Positions 1-9,127 of a DNA stretch of 64,000 bases are shown in pieces. The stretch comes from Nymphaea colorata. Lineage: Eukaryota > Streptophyta > Magnoliopsida > Nymphaeales > Nymphaeaceae. The stretch lies in contig NC_045138.2 of the NCBI RefSeq assembly GCF_008831285.2, positions 15,657,934 through 15,721,933 of the forward strand, in the 5' to 3' direction. The notes under the pieces are model-generated. The model was not told where the DNA came from. It saw nothing but the letters and a program-made list of their open reading frames with translations, and did not search any database. The stretch's first letter is position 1; each line of letters begins with the position of its first letter. The position numbers were made by a program, and so were the translations under genes.

Positions 1-285
1 TACTCGAACTTGACTCGGGCTCGATCCCTTTAAGCTTTGTCTGGAGCTTCAGTCACATATGGGCTTGGCTCTGGCAGATTCATCGAGTTTTGTTTTAATA
101 TTTTGAGTTCAATTACATGATGAACTAAACTTGAGTCAAGCCTTAATCAAGTCAAGCTTGAGCTCAACACATAACTACTGAGTCGAGCTTGAGCTGTTTC
201 TATGGAGCTATTCTCAAGCTCATGGTTTCGAGCTGAGTTTGAGCTGACTGAACTCGACTCGACTCAGCTGGTGTTCACCCCTAAA
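1..285. repeat. Degenerate tcgagct-rich dispersed-type repeat
   Basis: This stretch is built from short variants of the words tcgagct, cttgagtc and actcgactcg on both strands, ending in ggtgttcaccccta. Such degenerate tcgag/gagctcg sequence is common in interspersed repeats of plant genomes. No terminal repeats, target-site duplication or coding remnant can be seen, and the left end lies outside the window, so the family is not assigned. Confidence 0.45.
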
Positions 286-388
286 CCCAATCATATTAGT
301 CTCAAGAACGACAGCTCTCAACCTAAAACAATACTCGTCAAATGCCATGAGAATATCACAATGACGTAGAGAGAGAAGAGAGAGAGAC

Positions 389-524
389 CTGCAAGTTGGC
401 GGCGGCTTGTGCAGTCAGGGCAGGAAATGGAGCCGGTGACGGCGACGCTGCTGCCCTCATAACTGGAAGCAGACTGCAGCAACAACACCAGCAATATTGC
501 CACACCCACCACATCATACGCCAT
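389..524 (-). CDS. First exon of a small secreted protein, Ole e 1/extensin-like (partial)
   Basis: The exon begins with an ATG at its upper end and codes for about 45 residues: a hydrophobic signal peptide (AILLVLLLQSASSYEG) followed by VAVTGSISCPDC. The spacing of V.G...C..C recalls the N-terminus of pollen Ole e 1 allergen/extensin-family proteins. A good donor, AG|GTCTCT, ends the exon in phase 1. The next exon would lie to the left, beyond the window edge or within the repeat there, so the rest is not visible. A TATA-like element about 64 bases upstream of the ATG supports a real gene. The family assignment rests on one short motif and is tentative; any small secreted cysteine-containing protein would look similar here. 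Confidence 0.42.
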
Positions 525-587
525 TTCTCTCTCTCTCTCTCCTTCCTATGCTGATGCAAGTTCCGAAGTTCTTAACTCCACGCTTAT

Positions 588-595
588 CTATATAG
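588..595 (-). promoter_or_regulatory. TATA box of the secreted-protein gene
   Basis: CTATATAG reads as a TATA element on the minus strand, about 64 bases upstream of the ATG at 524, which puts the expected start of transcription near 560. Confidence 0.45.
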
Positions 596-2355
596 GGGAC
601 AGACGCCCCAACTGGGAAATTAAGAGAGAGGGAGAAAGATCATGTGGCTTGGTGAATTCTCTTCTTCAACTGTGATAAGATGCCAATCTGTCTCTCACAG
701 CAGACGTCTTCTGCACCAGAAGGGGTAGTAGGTGTGCCATTAAAGTCCCCTCACTTGTGCTGTTATAGTAGAGCCAAATGCTTCCTCTGCACCGACTCAC
801 TGCTCCCCTTCAATGAGAGCTTTCATGGCCGCACCAATACTACTTTCCCATTTTGGTGAATCACTGCACTGAATTTCGTTAAAGCATGGCGGTTAGCTTA
901 CCCTTGCACCGCCGCCTACCCATCGTTACCACTTACCACCATAAATTACCCTCTTTCTCTTTCTCTCTCTCGTTAACAGTTTTAACTTTTAATTTATCAA
1001 GTAATATTGCCAAGTAAAAGCAGTTATTTGTCTAAATTACTTACAGTTTGCGATCTCCAGGACTGCTGGTTCAGTGCATGGCGTGATTTTTACAGCATTG
1101 CTGTGATCAACTTGTGTTTTAGAGGTGGACAGGAAGTACATTTTGATGGGGGGCTTTTTCTTTTCTATGGTGGGGGGAATTGGTTTTAAATGCAAGTCCC
1201 CCTCGTAGTTTGGTTCTTGAATAATTTCTCTCCAAGAACAAGGGAAAACGTAGTGAACGAACAGATCCAATAATAAATTCCTATTGTTTTGTTCTTTTTT
1301 AATAAATGGAGAGTAGATATTTTCTCATTTAAACCTCTATAGCAATGTTTAATTAAAAGGGGTAATATCAAAAAGAGGCCGAAGTCTCTCCATCTTTCTC
1401 CATATTTTCGGAGTTTAAAATTGTTTTAGGACTTAGTTGGAGAGTGGTACACCCATCAATTACAGTGTTGCACATCTACTATTTACAGTTTGAAGAAATA
1501 GCGCCTACAAGAATGAAATTGATGACCGGATTTTCACCAGTTTAATTGAAAAAGTACTACCTACCACCTTTAGACTAGTTTTCTCACGAAATCAAAAGTA
1601 AGAAACTTTTTAAAAAATATAATAATTAAAAATTCGATCATTAGGACAGTATCTAATTTTTCACTAAGGGGACAATATGTTATCAGCTAAAGGCTAAGGT
1701 TAACATCAGCTTAACTTGAGTTGATCAGATAAAGCAACAAAAATGCCCTCCACAAAAACAAACTTTAAGTTGATTAATTTTCATTAGCATGTTTAACTGT
1801 AAGTTAATGTATATTTAACTCTTTTTAAACTAGTAAGTCTTTCTACAATATCAAATTAATTAGATGGATGTTCTTTAAGTAATTTTAGAGAGTTGGCCAA
1901 GAGAAATCTAGGCATTTTAAAGTTATGGAGCTATGTTTGTTTCAAGAGTACATTATATGAATATTAAGCTCATATTTTATTAAAAGAAACATACATATAT
2001 TCTTCATGATACACTCTTCAAAAAAGAAGAAACTCCATTCATGTCCGCTTTTCCCTGGGTAAAGTTCACAGGTGGGATGTAGGTATGGACAATCTAAAAT
2101 TAAATGCCTTTCATGGTCTCCTACAAAGGTTGTTAAAGTATATATTTGACAGCCTTGAATCTCAGATGTGAAGCAGATCCCAGATCTACACACAAGAACC
2201 CACTGACTGTGAGAGTAGAATCATAATCCAAAAACATATCCAGAAAAAAGAAGATCTGGATCATTCATATCTATGTCTATAATGATCTTGGATCAGGTAT
2301 GAATAGTTAAATGGATCTGAATTAGAAATTGTGGTTTCAAGTAAGCGGAGTGACC
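596..2355. other. Intergenic, no gene seen
   Basis: AT-rich spacer with short GA/CT runs (around 625 and 960). Only short random open frames are present. I see no tRNA, no conserved protein piece and no clear transposon ends. Confidence 0.5.
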
Positions 2356-2558
2356 ACTCACTCTAGCGAACGAGGGTTTAAGAGCTGCTTCGAAACTTGG
2401 GTGGTGCGACAAACACCCTTCAATGTCTGGTTTTGCTCAAAAAACAAGTGTAAGAGAACTCACTCTAGGGAACGAGGGTTTAAGAGCTGCTTAGAAACTT
2501 GGGTGGTGCGACAAACACCCTTCAATGTCTGGTTTTGCTGAAAACAAGTGTAAGAGAA
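2356..2558 (+). repeat. Two tandem copies of a 102-base unit
   Basis: The unit beginning actcactctag at 2356 returns at 2458 with few differences. The period is 102 bases, a multiple of three, so one reading frame runs through both copies and repeats a 34-residue segment. The frame has no ATG with a convincing context and the peptide resembles nothing I know, so I treat it as a minisatellite, not a gene. It sits directly upstream of the snoRNA-bearing unit. Confidence 0.8.
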
Positions 2559-2816
2559 AGTATAGAGATTCAAACGGATCGGTTTTCTATAAGTTTAACG
2601 GAGCTGCTTCTTCGGTCAAAGTCGTCGTGGGACACCTCAAAAACGAGTTCGGGTTCGAGCTCTTTAAATCCGTCGCGGTGACCTTCTGGCTTTGCCCTCG
2701 GAGAGAATATGAGTAGATGAACGGTGAATGACCCCTTCAGCTTGGTAGATGGACGGCGGTTGATCATCCGTGTCTTTCCCACCCTGGTTATTGCCGTAAA
2801 TTAATGTTTCGTTCTT

Positions 2817-2871
2817 TATAAAATGGAAGTTTCAATGGGGTACAGAGAGTGCCGTCGGCGCACTAGGGTTT
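2817..2871 (+). promoter_or_regulatory. TATA box and telo-box of the snoRNA-bearing unit
   Basis: TATAAAAT at 2817 is followed about 45 bases later by ctagggttt (2863-2871), a reverse-strand telo-box (AAACCCTAG). Telo-boxes near the start site are established as common in plant genes for ribosomal proteins and snoRNAs, which fits the snoRNA-like copies downstream. The start of transcription would lie near 2845. Confidence 0.5.
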
Positions 2872-3666
2872 TTTCTCGCCGAAGAACGATGGTTTTCCAC
2901 TTCCTTCGATCTTCTCCTTTCGCTTTTAGGCGAATTGCCTTCCGTTTCCGGTGATACCAACTTCGCTCTTCGTTCTCATTCTTCATGAAATTTTATTGCT
3001 TTTATCAGTTTCATTTGTATTATTCGATACCCATCACCCTCTTCTGCTTCGTGTCTAGTTTATTGGTTTCTTCGGGGTGTCCCCTAAACATTTGTGCGCC
3101 ATACGTTGAATCTCTTGGCTTTCATGTATGAGTTTGTTCAATGAGAGGGAAGCACAACCCTTGAGATCGCCTTCCTTGTGACAGTGGAAGCGTTTCGAGT
3201 CATTGTTGTGCAACATTACCTTGGGGGCTTCTTGAAGTTTCTTCATGTTAGTCCTTCCACCATTCTGGTTTATACTTTCGCAGTAGCTCCTTTGTTGGTT
3301 TATGTTGTTTATCAGGAGGCCATGATCAATAGCGCGTGTTATGTGCTATTAGTCATACGGTTTTCTGTACAGCATTTTTCCATTGCGCCGGTTGGCTATT
3401 GTGGGCCAGAAGGTTTGGCACATTGATGCTTTGAAAATCAACCTAATTTTAGTTTAGTTTTAGATGGTGGCAGTGTCTTTTAAGTTTTCCTTGTTCTTGT
3501 GGGTTCTCCATAATACGGTACTTAGTCATAAACTATGATTTCTGGGCAGCTTGATCTAAAGTGCCCTTATTATTCGGTGTATAGTTTGCAATCTCGTTTT
3601 CAGTATAGTCCTTATTCATCATCTTCTTAAGTTATAATGAGCTCTTGTTTTTGTGGTTTTGGTAGG

Positions 3667-3890
3667 GTAAATGATCTCTTACGGACGTATCTGACTCTTT
3701 GCTTTCCCTTGTTTGCATGAGTGATTCATTACGTTCTTTGTTAGTTTTCCCAAATTGGCGTGGCGATGAAACTGGACAATTTTCTCGTAAATGATCTCTT
3801 ACGGACGTATCTGCTTTCCCTTGTTTGCATGAGTGGTTCATTACGTTCTTTGTTAGTTTTCCCAAATTGGCATGGCGATTGAACTAATAA
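3667..3890 (+). repeat. Tandem duplication, period 120 bases
   Basis: A segment starting gtaaatgatctcttacgg at 3667 is repeated at 3787. The second copy lacks eight bases after gtatctg. Identity is otherwise high. It lies inside the snoRNA-bearing unit. The sequence atgatct resembles a weak C box but no matching D box closes it, so I do not call a snoRNA here. Confidence 0.75.
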
Positions 3891-4193
3891 ACTCTGAGGT
3901 GGAGTTTTTGATTTGCACTAACTTCCCGTATTAGCCAACTGAGTGCATCCTCATCATCTTGGATTCAGTCAATTGAACACAGAAAGCAGTCTTATCTGTA
4001 ATCTTCCAAAACTTGTGCTTCGAGTTAGTTGTCCCTTATCTTTGTTTTTTGTTTCAAGAATTTAGTCTCTGCCGAAACTCAAGCCGTTTGTTTTATGGTT
4101 GTTTGTGCCCTTATCTGAGTGGAGTATGCTTGTTTGTTTTACAGAGAATTTCCAAAATTCAAATTTTGGTCACCTTTGTTCTTTATAGTTTGT

Positions 4194-4278
4194 GCAAGGA
4201 TGATGAATCTATTAGATGTGTGAAGGGAGTCTTTCCATTATGAACGGACTCATGAGGCATTTCAAGGTTCTGACTTGC
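4194..4278 (+). ncRNA. C/D box snoRNA-like copy A1
   Basis: A perfect C box ATGATGA (4200-4206) and D box CTGA (4270-4273) are enclosed by a five-base terminal stem, gcaag (4194-4198) with cttgc (4274-4278). Total length is 85 bases, typical of the class. Between the boxes, attagatg and gaggcattt are antisense to neighbouring parts of the conserved 25S rRNA sequence AAATGCCTCGTCATCTAATT, which I recall from eukaryotic large-subunit rRNA. The 25S match ends seven bases before the D box, not next to it, so the exact 2'-O-methylation target is uncertain. U15 carries the similar word GAGGCATTTG, but I do not assign a name. Confidence 0.7.
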
Positions 4279-4385
4279 TATATATGCTACCACTTTCACT
4301 TGAATTATGATTTTGTTGAGTTGCAAATATGAACTTTTCATCTGTTTCCGTTGAACTTCGAAATCTTAATTGCTCGACTGTGTAT

Positions 4386-4483
4386 GAGTCATCCTAGTAT
4401 GATGAACCAATTAGATGTGTGAAATGGCTTCTACCATCATGAACTGAACTACTGAGGCATTTCAAGGTTCTGACTTGATACTC
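4386..4483 (+). ncRNA. C/D box snoRNA-like copy B1
   Basis: C box ATGATGA (4399-4405) and D box CTGA (4470-4473). The outer stem pairs gagtcatc with gatactc, imperfectly. The interior shares ttagatgtgtga and gaggcatttcaaggtt with the A-type copies, so A and B are paralogues. The aattagatg element is a nine-base complement of 25S CATCTAATT and gaggcattt of AAATGCCTC. Two further CTGA words lie just before the second element and could serve as an internal D' box. Confidence 0.65.
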
Positions 4484-4729
4484 GCAGTCTTCTGTAATTT
4501 TTCAGAATTTGTGCCTCGAGATAGTTAGGCTCTGCTGATACTCGAGCTTTTCTCTTTTACCTCTTTGAATTCACTACACGGAGCACCTTTTAGTTCTCCA
4601 ATTGCGGAGGCAGTTCCCTCGTCAGCGGTTGAACTGTTGAGGCATGTGAAAGTTGATTGTTACAGAGAATGACAGGCAATGAGATTTGCCAAGATTCAAA
4701 TTTTAGGCACCTTAATATTAGAACTTTGT

Positions 4730-4806
4730 CCAAGAATGATGAATCGATTAGATGTGTGATTGGGAGTCTTTCAACGACTCATGAGGCATTTCAAGGTTCA
4801 ACTTGC
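4730..4806 (+). pseudogene. Decayed C/D box snoRNA copy A2
   Basis: The C box ATGATGA (4736-4742) and both rRNA-complementary words remain, but the D box is gone: where A1 reads ttctgacttgc this copy reads ttcaacttgc. The terminal stem is also damaged (ccaag against cttgc). Without a D box and kink-turn it should not form a stable snoRNP, so it is most likely a dead duplicate of A1. Confidence 0.6.
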
Positions 4807-4915
4807 TATATGTGACCACTTTATTTGAGCCATGATTCTCTTGAATTGTGTATGCCAACTTTCTTTCTGATTCCGTTTTTACTTAGAAATTGTAGTCGCT
4901 CCACTCTACTGTATT

Positions 4916-5010
4916 GAGTATCTAGTGTGATGAACCAATTAGATGTGTGAAATGGCTTCTGCCGTCATGAACTGAACTACCGAGGCATTTCAAGGTTCTG
5001 ACTTGATACT
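4916..5010 (+). ncRNA. C/D box snoRNA-like copy B2
   Basis: C box GTGATGA (4927-4933), D box CTGA (4998-5001), and outer stem GAGTATC (4916-4922) with GATACT (5005-5010). This copy has the longest rRNA match: CGAGGCATTT is an exact ten-base complement of 25S AAATGCCTCG, and AATTAGATG of CATCTAATT, which lies one base further along the same rRNA. It appears the best preserved of the four copies. Confidence 0.68.
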
Positions 5011-5525
5011 TTCTTTTTCCTGATATATATTGTCACGAATAAACTATATCATATTAATTGAGCCAGGAAATATGCAATACCTTGCTGAACTAAATCTATA
5101 CGAGAAAATATCGAGGTGATGAAACTATCCTTTCAGACCATTCAATTATTTTTCCACCTCGAGGATCATGAAAATTTTGGTTAATATAATACTTGGCCTA
5201 TGGCCATGATAACTCACTCCATGTTTGTTTTTCTTCATGTTTCCAGTCTTTCCAGGTATCTCAAGTTGGATGGCTGACTAGTGACCTCATGGCATCTTGT
5301 CAATTTGGTGAAGCGTCAAAGCAAGTTTGTAATTGAAATCAATAAGCCCAAGGTTTTCGCTGTGTTGTGTCTGGTAGGGACTTTTTTGTCAGTCTTTTTG
5401 TATCTGTACATGTAACTTCGGATGGTGCTTAATAATTCGGACTCGAAAGCCTATGAAGCAAGGGGTTTGGACCTTTTCTGCCAAGGCATGTTAAAGTTTT
5501 GCACTGAAGTGAAATTATGAACAAT

Positions 5526-7250
5526 GTTAAATATCACAAGTTTTGACGAAATATGTGAAATACAGACAAGTTTTCAAGCATGCAATGAGAGATTGGGCGG
5601 AGTAAAAAATCACGAGTTACTTACTTCCAGTTCTAGTATCCGGAGGACCGAGGCCACCGTGTTTGAGATCATTATATCCGTGAATCAGGCTCAGATTTGA
5701 AAAACATGATTCTCAACTAATTCTACTTCTCGCTTCTTGTGTCTTCGGGGAAATCCGATTAAAGTGGAACATACTTCCCGCTTCCGAAAATTCTGGATTC
5801 CTTCTTCAAGCTTTTGTCCATTAAAATTACCTGATAAAGCCTCTACGCACCGTCATGTATAGTTTCCTTGAGAAGCGGCCCCTCGTATATAGCTGTATGT
5901 CTATTATGAGAAAAATCTGCCTTTCTACTTCTCAACAGCATGGATTTCATCCTCCCTTTGAGACGGAATGGACACAAAAATTGAGCTGGTAAAAAAAAAC
6001 TATAATAAACTCTAGCATATGCACTTCGAATAGATGAAGCCGACTAAAGGACAGAAGACGCAGACTGTTCGAAGAAGAAGCACCATGGCACGATGCTAGC
6101 TACAGATAATAGACACTCGCGCACGAAGAGGGTCTACCACAGGAATGCCCACCTGAGGCGGGAGGCTTTTCCGTATTTATATTGTGTTGGAAAAAGTATA
6201 AATAGTTGCAAACCTCCATTACCCCCGAGTACACATACGGACGCAGAAGCACGCATATTTCTACAGCTACGGCACAACCAGAGAAAAGAAATGAGTAAAC
6301 GACGAAGACATACTGCACGAGAACCTTCTGAACATGAGTTTCTATTTGGTTAATCGTGACCGATACGTCATTCTTTGTACATGGTTATAAACAAAATTTC
6401 GTTTGTCACAGTTTGTACCAAACTGACGTCCTCGCTGTCGTTCTCGAAAAGACCACCTTCACTAAAAAATTTGTAGCCTCCAGTTAGGACAATGCGTGAA
6501 AATATCATCACACGCATTGAAAGAACAAAGTATATAATATAGGCCATCACCTTCTGACGTGCCTCATATTTTTTCATTTTCACTCTTCATCTCTTTCTGT
6601 AGTCATTTTACTTCTCCTCTGCGGAAAATTCATGCCTTCTTCATTCATGAATGTGAACACTTCGATCAGCGAGAAGCAAACAAAGATGAATCTACGAGAT
6701 TTATGAATCAGCACCCACCAAAACGGAAAAATGAAAAGTATGCTACTCACTCTTTGTATATGTGGCTTTATATTATCCCCCTTACTGTATCTGCTTAACT
6801 AGCAAAACTTTTTAAAATAATAACAAATTTCTTATACCTACAACCATCTGAAGTTTCGAACAAAATGTTTTGCAAGATAAAGCGACAAAAATCATTCGGT
6901 AATCTTCTGAACGACCAGAGAAATGGAATCCAAACACAACAAAGGTCCATATCGACAAGCATTTTAATAAAAAATAACTATTTTTTTGCCCCAAAACCCA
7001 TTCCCAAGATGTCTGTGCTATCCAACACCAACTGGTGGTGTCAAGCATCCATATCCTCTTCTACAAAAGTTTCAGTACTACCTGCGGACAAACACAGAAG
7101 TGACAGAACATAGTTGCCAAGGAGCACCGGAATCTTCAATAAAGGGCTAGTTTTTTACGCAAAATTGGATTATTCTCATCCCCGTTTTAGTCCCTAATAA
7201 GTAACTGCAGATGAAGAAGAGTACGACATTGAAGAGGAGCACCAGCATTT
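5526..7250. other. Intergenic spacer; right end probably the S40 3' untranslated region
   Basis: AT-rich sequence with only short unconvincing open frames on both strands (for example 6093-6353 and 6368-6583). No known motifs. The last few hundred bases before 7251 are probably the 3' untranslated region of the minus-strand S40 gene. Confidence 0.5.
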
Positions 7251-7841
7251 TCAATCGAGGAAGCCCGTCTTCCGCCAGACCGCATTCCGAACACGGCGGA
7301 GATCCCGTCCTTTGAGCGTCCGTCCCGCCCCTTCCAGAACCGAGAAGGCCGTCATCGGAGACCTTGCCGCTATCTCGTGAGGCGTAAAATTCCCCTCATC
7401 CTCCCCATCCTCCTCCTCCTCCCCTCTCCCGTCACCCCCGGACCCTAACCCCTTCTCCCTCATTCCCTTCCTCTTCGGCAACGCGGGAACACTCCGGGAA
7501 GCCGATTGTCGGAGTGATCCCCCGGCAGACGAGTCCAGAGACGTAGGGATCTCTTGCTGCCGGAGAGCCTCCCACATGGAAAAAGACGGCCTTAGCTCTG
7601 GCTTCCGGTACAGAATCCAGCGTCCGGGGGGCGTCTTCTCCTCCGAGACGGCAGCTAGAATCCCGCGGCTATCCGACCGGAAGAACGAAGGACGTGGCTG
7701 CAACAGGGAAGAGCCGTCCTGAATGCGCTGCACGGAGAACGGCCGGAGGACGTGGTGACCAGCACAGTTAGAGACGGAGCATCGAAGCTCGGCGCCTAGG
7801 ATGCGATCGGGCGACAGTTTCCGATGGCGTCCGGAATCCAT
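7251..7841 (-). CDS. Senescence regulator S40 family protein (DUF584)
   Basis: An intronless frame of 196 residues starting at the ATG at 7841. The C-terminus, [18 protein letters not shown] followed by [18 protein letters not shown] and KTGFLD, is the diagnostic S40/DUF584 signature. The middle is acidic and low in complexity (about residues 130-145) and the N-terminus is basic. S40 proteins are plant-specific, mostly nuclear, and are linked to leaf senescence and stress responses; the biochemical activity is unknown. The gene is GC-rich compared with its flanks. An AT-rich ctataaataaatag lies about 130 bases upstream (7968-7981), but it reads as TATA mainly on the plus strand, so the promoter is uncertain. 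Confidence 0.92.
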   Translation of the reverse strand: MDSGRHRKLSPDRILGAELRCSVSNCAGHHVLRPFSVQRIQDGSSLLQPRPSFFRSDSRGILAAVSEEKTPPGRWILYRKPELRPSFSMWEALRQQEIPTSLDSSAGGSLRQSASRSVPALPKRKGMREKGLGSGGDGRGEEEEDGEDEGNFTPHEIAARSPMTAFSVLEGAGRTLKGRDLRRVRNAVWRKTGFLD

Positions 7842-9127
7842 GTCGCCGCCGTTCGAGCTTTAGCCTAAATCTTGCAGCCCCGGCGATCGCCACCGGTTCG
7901 GTCCAAGCCACCGGTGGCGCGAGGAGGGGGCCGACGGTGAGTCGGGGGGACAGAGGGCGGCTCCACGCTATAAATAAATAGACGACGCTCTGGGCCCCAC
8001 CGCATTCCCCCGCCATATGGTTCAGGAGGCCATGCGTTTGAACCCCCAAAGAAAGGCCACCATTTCGTCGCACCTAAGAAAAAAGCCTTTTCTTCTTCGC
8101 CAGCAACGTATGCAGATAATTCCAGTTCATCCAGAAATCTCCTGAAGCATTTCTTCTATTTCCTTCTCTGTCCTTTAGCAATCAACGTGCAAGTATGGGC
8201 ACCTGGACTTGACCCTTAAGTTCAATTCACAAGCCGTTTTCCGAAGGAGGCGTCGCGTTGGGTCGTAACCGTGTTTTCTTCTTTTGGGTCCAAGTGGGTC
8301 ATGGATTTGGATTCTGGACTTTATTCAAGATCCAAGACCCATAAGTCCCACAAAACAGTTCGCGCTCGCGTGAGTTGATGTTACTCTCACCAAAAAGTAG
8401 TTTTGAATCTTACTCGAAATTAGATTGTGAATTTGCGTGACCAATGAGAATTTGATTACCATTTAGGTCAGGGCTTTTACTTGGGAATTTGATTACTAAG
8501 TAGATCATATTTTCCACTTGGGCATCAAGGGAGAAGGAGTCTTGGCTTCTCATTCCTCACCAGTACTAATGCACATTTCCAAAATCAAGTTCAACTAGTT
8601 GGGTTTGGATTTGGTTGGAAATTAGATAAAAATCATATGTTATAGACTTTTTGACAACATAAACATTAATACAATATTCCATGAATTTGCTCCAATCTTT
8701 GAAACAGATTTATGGAGCAGTGTGTTAGCATTCTTACTATCAAACGCCCACTTTAACATTTTTAATTTTAAGTCTGATTCGTAGAACATTGTGTTAGTGC
8801 TCCGATTGTCAAACTAAGTTACCTTAGGTAAAATCTAAAGAAAGAAATTGTGTTAGAATCATCAAAATGTATGCATTTTTCAAACCCTTACAGTGAGCAT
8901 CTATAGATCCAAGCCCACTAGCACGGTGTTGAAAGCAGGCACAAAGCTTACTGTCTGGCAGGAGACCATCTGCCCTGACACACGAATAACAGATATGGAG
9001 GAAACAATCAAACTATTGTAGACTTTGCTTGAAATTTTACATGCAATCAAAATCTCAATCCTTGTTGCCTCAAGAAAGAGGTATTTAACATAATATACAT
9101 GCAAATTGTAGCAAGAAACAGAGAAAA
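7842..9127. other. S40 upstream region and NdhL 3' side, no gene seen
   Basis: The first ~250 bases are GC-rich and hold the S40 5' region; a minus-strand open frame there (7768-8073) overlaps S40 out of frame and is discarded. The rest is AT-rich with no conserved frame. The last part probably belongs to the NdhL 3' untranslated region. Confidence 0.5.

Larger units (their letters stand above)
3987..5010 (+). repeat. Two tandem ~0.5-kb units, each with an A-type and a B-type snoRNA copy
   Basis: The order gcagtct-tctgtaat element, cagagaat/attcaaatttt element, snoRNA A, snoRNA B occurs twice. Equivalent points are 500 to 537 bases apart (3987/4487, 4200/4736, 4399/4927). The copies are clearly diverged, so the duplication is old. 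The snoRNA parts are better kept than the linkers, except for the second A copy. Confidence 0.7.
2845..5525 (+). ncRNA. Candidate non-coding snoRNA host transcript
   Basis: Downstream of the TATA/telo-box lies about 2.7 kb with no open frame longer than some 80 codons and none that resembles a protein. It carries four C/D box snoRNA-like copies near its 3' half. A pyrimidine-rich acceptor, tttccag, near 5255 precedes an unremarkable 3' part, so a spliced, non-coding host is possible. Direct polycistronic snoRNA transcription, common in plants, is the alternative. The ends are estimates: the 5' end from the TATA box, the 3' end from where the recognisable structure fades. No polyadenylation signal or splice pattern can be proved from sequence. 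Confidence 0.4.

Noticed and set aside
1-300. A specific LTR element
   Set aside because: Only degenerate gagctcg words are present; no defined ends, primer-binding site or coding remnants.
4194-5010. A CRISPR array
   Set aside because: Copies are irregular, about 85-98 bases, with non-spacer linkers, in a eukaryotic genome; the boxes identify snoRNA-like genes.
5117-5215. A fifth snoRNA with a perfect C box (GTGATGAAA)
   Set aside because: No D box follows within a plausible distance. The sequence instead folds as a simple hairpin between tcgaggtg and cacctcg.
7768-8073. Separate gene overlapping the S40 5' end
   Set aside because: Same strand, different frame, no conserved sequence; S40 explains the coding signal.
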